Positions 17,444 through 23,593 of a DNA stretch of 41,719 bases are shown here, piece after piece. This DNA is from Burkholderiaceae bacterium. GTDB lineage: Bacteria > Pseudomonadota > Gammaproteobacteria > Burkholderiales > Burkholderiaceae_E. Location: positions 1 through 41,719 of the forward strand of contig JAHDYE010000004.1 of NCBI GenBank assembly GCA_023383035.1, in the 5' to 3' direction. Positions within the stretch are counted from its first letter, which is position 1. Each line of letters opens with the position of its first letter. The notes beneath the pieces are model-generated. The model made no database searches and was not told the origin of the DNA. It worked only from the letters and a program-made list of their open reading frames with translations. A program made the position numbers and the translations under genes.

Positions 17444-17457
17444 TTCGCAGTAGCGAA
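17444..17457. promoter_or_regulatory. Putative IclR-type operator, second copy
   Basis: TTCGCAGTAGCGAA has the same 5-bp half-sites and 4-bp centre as the palindrome at 8690-8703. It lies directly after the promoter at 17397-17425, where a bound repressor would block transcription. The nearest IclR gene, at 21493-22269, is just beyond the operon this site would control. Motif and position are seen; protein binding is inferred. Confidence 0.6.
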
Positions 17458-17563
17458 CAGAGTAGGGGCAGCGCAGCGATACGGCCCGGCGCTCGAAGCG
17501 GTCCGGATTCCGTCAGGACGTCAGCCTGCTCCGGTCGGGATCGCCTGCAATGAGGCTTACGTC

Positions 17564-18448
17564 ATGTACGCACAGTTCGGACTCGAGATTCCACAAAGCC
17601 TCGGCGAGGCGCTCGAGATGCTCGCGCCGTCGGGAAATGGAAGCCGGGTACCCATCGCAGGCGGCACGAACGTCCTCGTCGACCTGCGCGCGCGCACTAG
17701 TGCGCCCGACACGCTGGTCAGCGTGGCGCGGCTCGCGGACCTGCGCGGGGTGCGGGAAGCGAACGGCCAGGTGACGATGGGCGGATGCACCACGGTTTCC
17801 GACATCCTGCGAAACCCGGAAATGCGGCGCCTGGGTTCGGCGCTCGTCGATGCGGCAGACGTGTTCGCAGGGCAGATGGTCCGGAACACCGCGACCGTTG
17901 CCGGGAACATCTGCTGCGGGTCGCCGGCAGCGGATCTCGTGCCTGCGCTGCTCGTGCTCGATGCCGCCGTGACCCTCGAGAGCAGCAGAAGCCGGCGCCA
18001 GGTGCCGCTGGCCGAATACTTCACCGGATACAAGCAGTCGGTCCGTGCCCCGGACGAACTGCTGACGCAGATCTGCTGGCCGACGCCGGGCACCGCATCG
18101 GCCAGCCGGTTCTACAAGCTTGCCCGCCGCAAGGGCGATGCGATCACGGTGGTCGGCGTCGCCGTGTCCCTCCAGGTCGAGGATGGAAGATGCCGGAGCG
18201 CGAGGATCGCGCTCGGCGCGGTCGCGCCCTTCGTGAAGCGCGCGACCATCGCCGAGTCGATGCTCGAAGGCAAGGCGCTGACGCCCGATTCGATCGCGAG
18301 CGCGTCCCGCCAGGCCGCGGCGGAGTCGAGCCCGATCGACGACGTGCGCGCCTCGGGCGAGTACCGTCGCAACCAGGTGTTCGTGCTGGTGCAGCGGCTG
18401 GTTGCGCAGACCTGGGCTCAACTTTCATCCGGAATCCGCGAATCATGA
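17564..18448 (+). CDS. Molybdenum hydroxylase 1, FAD-binding medium subunit
   Basis: A 294-residue CoxM/XdhB-type subunit. It has the two FAD-contact motifs of the family: IAGGTNVLVDLR near residues 31-42 and NTATVAGNICCGSPAADLVP near 108-127. A CO-dehydrogenase flavoprotein C-terminal domain follows (EYRRNQVFVLVQRLV). In this enzyme family the medium subunit passes electrons from the iron-sulfur clusters to an acceptor. The gene begins the M-S-L operon and overlaps the iron-sulfur gene by ATGA. The codon after TVAGNI starts a Cys-Cys pair (C117-C118) that I do not recognise from typical members. Confidence 0.93.
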   Translation: MYAQFGLEIPQSLGEALEMLAPSGNGSRVPIAGGTNVLVDLRARTSAPDTLVSVARLADLRGVREANGQVTMGGCTTVSDILRNPEMRRLGSALVDAADVFAGQMVRNTATVAGNICCGSPAADLVPALLVLDAAVTLESSRSRRQVPLAEYFTGYKQSVRAPDELLTQICWPTPGTASASRFYKLARRKGDAITVVGVAVSLQVEDGRCRSARIALGAVAPFVKRATIAESMLEGKALTPDSIASASRQAAAESSPIDDVRASGEYRRNQVFVLVQRLVAQTWAQLSSGIRES

Positions 18449-19098
18449 GCAAGAAGATGACGAAACCCGAGCCGGTCGGAGAGCGTTCGTCCGGAGCGGG
18501 GCTGGCGCTGAAGGATGTCCGGGCGCCCGCGCCGTCGCTGCGTGCGCAGCCGCCCATCGGCCTGCCCGAAGTCGGGACGCGCGCCGCGACGCGGCCGAAG
18601 AAGGAGGTCGCGACGAAATTGCTGACCCTCCTGATCAATGGTGTCGCGCATCGGGTCGCGGTGGCGGCGAACGAGACGCTGCTCGAGACGTTGCGCGGCC
18701 GCGGGAACGTCGAGGTCAAGTGCGGCTGCGAGAAGGGAGACTGCGGCGCCTGCGCGGTACTGCTGGACGGCCAGGCGGTCGACAGCTGTCTGACGCTCAC
18801 GTGGACCGTGGAGGAGCGCGCGATCACGACCATCGCCGGACTCGGTACCGTCGACGCGCCGCATCCGCTGCAGACCGCGTTTGCCGAGACCGGAGCGGCC
18901 CAGTGCGGCTATTGCATTCCCGGGATGATCATTGCCGCGCAATCAATGCTGACCAACGACACCGACAGGCCGACGCTGGACGACATCCGCGTCGGCTTGA
19001 GCGGAAACCTGTGTCGCTGCACCGGCTACGCCAAGATCTTCGACGCCGTCGAAAAGGCGGCCGCGGCGATGTGCAGCGGAGGGGCGGATCATGAGTGA
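18445..19098 (+). CDS. Molybdenum hydroxylase 1, [2Fe-2S] small subunit with N-terminal extension
   Basis: A 217-residue CoxS/XdhC-type iron-sulfur subunit. The plant-ferredoxin cluster is bound by C95, C100, C103 and C115 (GCEKGDCGACAVLLDG...C). The second cluster uses C154, C157, C190 and C192 (QCGYCIPGM and NLCRCTGYA). The family normally has 155-170 residues. Here about 58 extra residues precede the ferredoxin fold (LLTLLINGVAHRVAV); they are rich in Pro, Ala and basic residues and look disordered. The ATG at 18445 overlaps the upstream stop (ATGA). No better internal ATG is present before the fold, although an alternative non-ATG start cannot be excluded. The gene overlaps the large subunit gene by 8 bp. 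Confidence 0.93.
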   Translation: MSKKMTKPEPVGERSSGAGLALKDVRAPAPSLRAQPPIGLPEVGTRAATRPKKEVATKLLTLLINGVAHRVAVAANETLLETLRGRGNVEVKCGCEKGDCGACAVLLDGQAVDSCLTLTWTVEERAITTIAGLGTVDAPHPLQTAFAETGAAQCGYCIPGMIIAAQSMLTNDTDRPTLDDIRVGLSGNLCRCTGYAKIFDAVEKAAAAMCSGGADHE

Positions 19099-21436
19099 GG
19101 CACGCGGCACCGTGGCGGACACATCGGCCGGCGACGGCATGGCCTTCCGGCAGATCGGCAAGTCGGTGGTGCGTACCGACGTCCCGGGCAAGGTCCACGG
19201 AAAGACGCCGTATGCCGGCGACTACACCATGACGGACATGCTGCACGCGAAGGTGCTGAGGAGTCCGTTGCCGAGCGCGCGCCTGACCAGGCTGGATGTG
19301 AGCAGGGCGCGAGCGCTTCCCGGTGTCGCGGCGGTGCTCACCTACGGCGATCTGTCGAAAGGTACCGTGGCGACCGACATCCCCGGACAGACCGGATTCA
19401 AGCGTCTGAACACCGACCAGCAGATCCTGGTCGACCGGATCGTGCGCTACCAGGGCGAGCCGATCGCGCTGGTGGCGGCCGAGACGCTTTCGATCGCCCA
19501 GGAGGCGATGGACCTCATCGAATTCGATCTGGAGCCGCTCGAAGGCGTCTACGACCCTTTCGCTGCGCTCGAGCCTGACGCGCCGAAAGTGTTCGGCGCC
19601 GACAACATCGTCGCGAGATACAAGATCCGCAAGGGCGACATCGAGGCCGGCTTCGCGGCGGCCGACGTCGTGGTCGAGAACACGTTCCGGACGCAGTACA
19701 TCGAGCACGCTTTCCTGGAACCGGAAGTCGGACTCGGCTGGGTGGACGACCAAGGCGTGATCAACATCCGCTCGTCTACGCAATGCGTGGAACATTACCG
19801 CTATGTCGCCGAGGCGATGGGGCTGCCGCACAGCAAGGTTCGCATTCGCGGAGCGCTGGTCGGGGGAGGGTTCGGCGGCAAGAGCGACGTGACCGTCGAG
19901 CTGTACATCGCATTGCTGACGAAGGCAACCGGCCGCCCCGTGCGCCTTTGCTATACGCGCGAGGATTCGCTCTACGGGCACGGCAAGCGCCATCCGTTCA
20001 CGATCACCCACAGGACCGGATTCGCGCGGGATGGAAGGATCACCGCCTCGAAGATCGACATCACGTCCGAATCGGGGCCGTATGCATTCATGTCGCCGTA
20101 CGTCCTGATGTACGCCACCGAGGCAGGCCCCGGGCCGTACCGTGTCGACAACGTGCATGTCGACTCCCGCTCGGTGGCCACCAACAACATGTACACCAGC
20201 GCGTTCCGCGGGTTCGGCGCGACCCAGGCCTGCATCGCCTACGAGCAGCAGATGGACGAGGCCGCCAGGGTCCTCGGCATCGATCGCCTGGAGCTGAGGC
20301 GCCGCAACTTCCTCAAGACGGGCGATCCGATCGCGACGGGTTTCCAGGTGAGGAGCGCCGTCTGGACCGACCAGTGCATGGAAAAGGCATGGGAGGCGCT
20401 GGGTGAGCGCGCTCCCGACCAGGGACCGGTGAGGATCGGCCGGGGGGTGGCCGCGTACCAGCAGGGGTACGGGCGCCTCATCTGGCTGCACGATACGGCC
20501 GAGGGATGGGTCGGCATCGAAACCGACGGCACGGTGGTCGTCCGTTCCGGAATCACCGACATCGGTGCCGGACAGGGATCGGCACTCGCCCAGATCGCCA
20601 GCGAGCTGCTGGGCGTGGACATGAAGAACATCACTGTCTACAACAGCGATTCATCGACCACTCCGCTGGCGGGAACTTCGACGGCGACCCGGGGTCTGTA
20701 CATGAGCGGCAGTGCCGTGCGCCTCGCGGCCGGTGCCGTACGGAACCGGTTGCTGGAGCGTGCGGGCAGGCAGTTCGGAGTCGAGGCCGGCCGGGTCGAC
20801 ATCGCCGATTCGCGGGTCTTCGTGACCGGCGATGCCGCGCGCTCGATGGATCTCAGGGAACTCGTGAGAATCTGCGCTTCGGAGGGCATTCACCGTTCGG
20901 AGCTCGCGATCTTCCGTGCGCCGTTCGGCGACTGGCTGGATCCGGAAACCGGGCAGGGGCAGGTGCATCCCGACTACACGTACGGCGCTCATGCGGTCGA
21001 GGTTGCGGTCGACACCGAAACCGGCGAGGTGACCATACTCAAGAGCATCGGCGCCCATGACGTGGGTCGGGCCGTCAACCGGGCAGCGGTCGAGGGGCAG
21101 ATCGAGGGCGGAGTCGCGCAGGGGCACGGCTACGCGCTGAGCGAGGAGCTCATCTACAAGGACGGCAAGCTGAAGACGCCATCGCTGAGCGAGTATCTGT
21201 GCCCGACGGCGATGGACACGTGCCGTATCCAGGCGATCGTGCTGGAATCGGGTACCGGACTCGGTCCCTTCGGCGCGAAGGGAATCGGCGAGCCCGGACA
21301 TACCCCGGCATGCGCCGCCGTGGCCAACGCGGTAGCCGATGCAATCGGTGTACGCGTGTTCGATCTGCCGATCACGCCCGAGAAGGTGGTGAAGGCCCTG
21401 GCTGCCGCGGGACGGCAGCCGGGATCGGCCGCCTGA
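19091..21436 (+). CDS. Molybdenum hydroxylase 1, molybdopterin-binding large subunit
   Basis: A 781-residue XdhA/CoxL-type catalytic subunit carrying the molybdenum cofactor. The signatures are canonical: GGGFGGK (258-264), AFRGFG (371-376), and GAKGIGEP ending with the catalytic glutamate E734. Enzymes of this family hydroxylate carbon next to ring nitrogen, or oxidise aldehydes and CO. CoxL's active-site cysteine loop (VAYRCSFR) is not present, so this is not CO dehydrogenase. Within the pathway it probably oxidises a heterocycle, judging by the downstream ring-opening genes. No XdhC-type maturation factor is encoded in the window. The gene is convergent with the IclR gene, with a 56-bp gap. 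Confidence 0.93.
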   Translation: MSEARGTVADTSAGDGMAFRQIGKSVVRTDVPGKVHGKTPYAGDYTMTDMLHAKVLRSPLPSARLTRLDVSRARALPGVAAVLTYGDLSKGTVATDIPGQTGFKRLNTDQQILVDRIVRYQGEPIALVAAETLSIAQEAMDLIEFDLEPLEGVYDPFAALEPDAPKVFGADNIVARYKIRKGDIEAGFAAADVVVENTFRTQYIEHAFLEPEVGLGWVDDQGVINIRSSTQCVEHYRYVAEAMGLPHSKVRIRGALVGGGFGGKSDVTVELYIALLTKATGRPVRLCYTREDSLYGHGKRHPFTITHRTGFARDGRITASKIDITSESGPYAFMSPYVLMYATEAGPGPYRVDNVHVDSRSVATNNMYTSAFRGFGATQACIAYEQQMDEAARVLGIDRLELRRRNFLKTGDPIATGFQVRSAVWTDQCMEKAWEALGERAPDQGPVRIGRGVAAYQQGYGRLIWLHDTAEGWVGIETDGTVVVRSGITDIGAGQGSALAQIASELLGVDMKNITVYNSDSSTTPLAGTSTATRGLYMSGSAVRLAAGAVRNRLLERAGRQFGVEAGRVDIADSRVFVTGDAARSMDLRELVRICASEGIHRSELAIFRAPFGDWLDPETGQGQVHPDYTYGAHAVEVAVDTETGEVTILKSIGAHDVGRAVNRAAVEGQIEGGVAQGHGYALSEELIYKDGKLKTPSLSEYLCPTAMDTCRIQAIVLESGTGLGPFGAKGIGEPGHTPACAAVANAVADAIGVRVFDLPITPEKVVKALAAAGRQPGSAA

Positions 21437-21492
21437 CGCGCTGAGTCCTGGGCGCAGGCGAGCGCTTCGGCGGGCGGGCAGGCCGGTCGTCG

Positions 21493-22269
21493 TCAGCCCT
21501 TCCAGCCGAGCGCCATCGAGATGTCGCGCGCTTCCTTCGCGGCGAGTGTCCCGAGTTCCTTCAGGAACTGGGGAGCAGCGCGCGCCGTCGGCAGGGAGAC
21601 GCCCAGCGCAGCGACGACGAGGCCGCTGCTGTCGAAGATCGGAGCGGCGACGCCGGCAACATCGGCCCTGTATTCGCCGCGATTGATTGCGTAGCCGACG
21701 CTGCGGACGCCTGCGAGATGCGCCATCAACTCGTTTCTGTTCGTGATCGTCGAGTTCGTGAACCGGCGGCGTCTGCCGCGCAGCATCCGTTCCAGGTCGG
21801 CCTCGGGCAGGAACGCGAGCATCGCCTTCCCGTTCGCGGTGCAATGCAGGGGATGCGGCAGCCCGAGCTGTATGTTCGGGCGCAGCGCATGGTTCGAATC
21901 GAGCTTGTCGAGGAATACCATCTCGCCGCTGCCGGCCAGCGCGGTGATGTGCACGGTTTCGTCCGTGGTGCTCGCCAGCCGTTCGAGAAACGGTCGCGCG
22001 ATGTCGACGATCCGGGATCCCCGGATCGCCCTCTGACCAAGCTCCCACAGCTTGACGCCGAGCAGGTATCGAGCCGTTTCCGGATCACGGGTGAGGAACC
22101 CCTGTTCGGTCAGCGTGGTCACCAGGCGCGAAACCGAGCCCTTCGGCAGTTCCAGACGGTTGCTGAGGTCGGTGATGCCGATCGGACCGTCCGCCTGTGA
22201 AACCGCAATCAGCACGTCGAGGCCGCGCTCCAGTGACTGTACCGTCGTACTTCGCTCGATTCTCTCCAT
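21493..22269 (-). CDS. IclR-family transcriptional regulator 1
   Basis: A 258-residue regulator. A winged helix-turn-helix covers about 30-60 (GITDLSNRLELPKGSVSRLV), followed by the GAF-like IclR effector domain (about 80-255) with LPHPLHCTANGKAMLA and GYAINRGEYRADVAGVAAPI. The start MERIERSTTVQSLERGLDVL at 22269 fits the family; the open frame upstream is spurious. It faces hydroxylase 1 head-on and is divergent from IclR 2. It is a likely local repressor or activator that binds a pathway metabolite and the palindromes at 8690 and 17444. Its recognition helix is almost identical to that of IclR 2. Confidence 0.94.
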   Translation of the reverse strand: MERIERSTTVQSLERGLDVLIAVSQADGPIGITDLSNRLELPKGSVSRLVTTLTEQGFLTRDPETARYLLGVKLWELGQRAIRGSRIVDIARPFLERLASTTDETVHITALAGSGEMVFLDKLDSNHALRPNIQLGLPHPLHCTANGKAMLAFLPEADLERMLRGRRRRFTNSTITNRNELMAHLAGVRSVGYAINRGEYRADVAGVAAPIFDSSGLVVAALGVSLPTARAAPQFLKELGTLAAKEARDISMALGWKG

Positions 22270-22438
22270 ACGGCATGCTCCGCGACGCGATGGGCGCCAG
22301 TGAAGCGCCCGCGACGCGACCCTCGCGCCGCCCGCTCCCGCCCTCCTGGCAAGCCACGAGGATAGCCGATCGCAGGCCCCGCATCGGGCGCGATGCGCGA
22401 ACGGCCTGGGCATGCGAACCGCCGCGCGCGTACGCGCC

Positions 22439-22594
22439 ATGAGCACGACGGCGTACTTCGTGAATCGGCCGCTGGGCGTCGCGCAGCTCGGCGACGTGTA
22501 CGACCGCTCGGGGATCAGGCGGCCGACTTCCGATGCGGCGCATGCGGCGCAACCGGTTCGCAACGGCTTCGTCATCAAGAGACCGGTGCCCTGA
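22439..22594 (+). CDS. Small hypothetical ORF (51 aa)
   Basis: From the ATG at 22439 the frame encodes 51 residues, MSTTAYFVNRPLGVAQLGDV..., ending IKRPVP. The composition (many V, P, R, N, Y, F) looks more protein-like than most random frames in this GC-rich DNA. I do not recognise the family, and there is no convincing ribosome-binding site. It could be a degenerate gene remnant or chance. It lies between divergent regulators, where most DNA should be regulatory. Confidence 0.25.
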   Translation: MSTTAYFVNRPLGVAQLGDVYDRSGIRRPTSDAAHAAQPVRNGFVIKRPVP

Positions 22595-22660
22595 GCGTGG
22601 TGAACGATCGGCGCTGCCGTCGGGGGATGGTCGCCGTACGTGCATCTTGATATCGATGTA

Positions 22661-22689
22661 TTGACTTGAGCGGTGCATTGCGCTAAAAA
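22661..22689 (+). promoter_or_regulatory. Sigma-70-type promoter for IclR 2
   Basis: TTGACT (22661-22666) and TAAAAA (22684-22689) are separated by 17 bp. The start would be near 22696, about 55 bp before the ATG at 22751. This AT-rich patch stands out from the surrounding GC-rich DNA. The -10 lies between the arms of the inverted repeat CATTGCG/CGCAATG, suggesting autoregulation. Confidence 0.55.
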
Positions 22690-22707
22690 GCACTCATGTT
22701 CGCAATG
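22676..22707. repeat. Inverted repeat around the IclR 2 promoter -10
   Basis: CATTGCG (22676-22682) and CGCAATG (22701-22707) are perfect 7-bp inverted copies separated by 18 bp, flanking the -10 element. The right arm is preceded by TT, giving TTCGC, the half-site of the other operators. It is a candidate autoregulatory site with arms about two helical turns apart. Confidence 0.45.
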
Positions 22708-22710
22708 ACG

Positions 22711-22747
22711 GTTATGTGTTTCTCTCTCGCGTACAGTAGGACATAAC
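22711..22747. repeat. Inverted repeat in the IclR 2 leader
   Basis: GTTATGT (22711-22717) and ACATAAC (22741-22747) are perfect 7-bp inverted copies 23 bp apart. The right arm ends 3 bp before the start codon, where the ribosome-binding site should be. It could be a second regulator site, or an mRNA hairpin that covers the start. Confidence 0.35.
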
Positions 22748-22750
22748 GGA

Positions 22751-23539
22751 ATGACCGAGGAAAGACGCGTCGGCACGGTGCAGTCGCTCGAGCACGGGCT
22801 CAAGATCCTCGTGGCCGTCTCTGCGGCCGACCGGGGGCTCGGAATCACGGATCTCAGCCGGCATCTCGGCCTTGCAAAGGGTTCGATCTCCCGTCTGGTC
22901 TCGACGCTGGCGCGCTCCTCGTTTCTCGTCCGCGATCCGAGCACCGCCAAGTACCGGCTCAGCACCAGGGTCTGGGAGCTCGGCAACAAGGCGGTGTCGA
23001 GGCTCGATCTGCGCGACATCGCGAGGCCGGTGATGGAGGAGCTGAACCGGGCCACCGGCGAAACCACGCACATCACGGTGCTCACCGAAGACGGGCAGAT
23101 GATCTTCCTCGACAAGGTCGATTCGACCAGGGCGATTCGCCCGAACGTCCAGCTCGGTGCGCCGCATCCGCCGTACTGCTCGGCGAACGGGAAGGCGATG
23201 CTCGCGCATCAGCCCGAAGTGCGCCTGACCAGGCTGCTCAACGGAAGCCTGCGCCAGTACACGCCCACGACGATCACGAGAAAGCACGACCTGCTCGCGC
23301 AGCTCGAGAACGTCAGGAAGCAGGGCTACGCAGTGAACAACGGGGAGTACCGCGAAGACGTGTCGGGAATCGCGGCTCCGGTGTTCGACCACACCGGTCG
23401 GGTCGTGGCGGCACTCGGTGTGTCGGTGCCGTCGAGCAGGATGAACGCCCGCCTGGTCAGGGATCTCGCCCCTCAGCTCAAGAAGGGCGCCCGGACCCTC
23501 TCGCTGGCGCTTGGCCAGCACCGCGACGACGCCTCCTGA
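22751..23539 (+). CDS. IclR-family transcriptional regulator 2
   Basis: A 262-residue regulator with the same layout as IclR 1: HTH at about 30-60 (GITDLSRHLGLAKGSISRLV) and an effector domain with APHPPYCSANGKAMLA and GYAVNNGEYREDVSGIAAPV. It sits 54 bp upstream of the second hydroxylase operon, in the same direction. It probably senses an intermediate and controls that operon, itself, or both. No strong Shine-Dalgarno sequence precedes the ATG (only CGGA). The recognition helix KGSISRLV differs from IclR 1 by one conservative change, so the two may share or compete for sites. Confidence 0.94.
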   Translation: MTEERRVGTVQSLEHGLKILVAVSAADRGLGITDLSRHLGLAKGSISRLVSTLARSSFLVRDPSTAKYRLSTRVWELGNKAVSRLDLRDIARPVMEELNRATGETTHITVLTEDGQMIFLDKVDSTRAIRPNVQLGAPHPPYCSANGKAMLAHQPEVRLTRLLNGSLRQYTPTTITRKHDLLAQLENVRKQGYAVNNGEYREDVSGIAAPVFDHTGRVVAALGVSVPSSRMNARLVRDLAPQLKKGARTLSLALGQHRDDAS

Positions 23540-23593
23540 CGGCCGGCTGAAGCGGTCGGGAGCACGCAGGAAATACCAGGAGTCGGAGTCACC

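Larger units (their letters stand above)
22270..22750. other. Divergent region between the two IclR genes
   Basis: These 481 bp separate the regulators. The part next to IclR 1 (22270-22430) is GC-rich with no clear signal. The middle holds one short open frame (22439-22594). The part next to IclR 2 (22640-22750) is AT-richer and has a promoter plus two inverted repeats, listed separately. A full copy of TTCGC-N4-GCGAA was not found here; only a TTCGC half-site at 22699-22703. Confidence 0.65.

Noticed and set aside
19091-21436. Hydroxylase 1 as aerobic CO dehydrogenase
   Set aside because: The CoxL-specific active-site cysteine loop VAYRCSFR is absent, and the gene context is heterocycle and amine catabolism.
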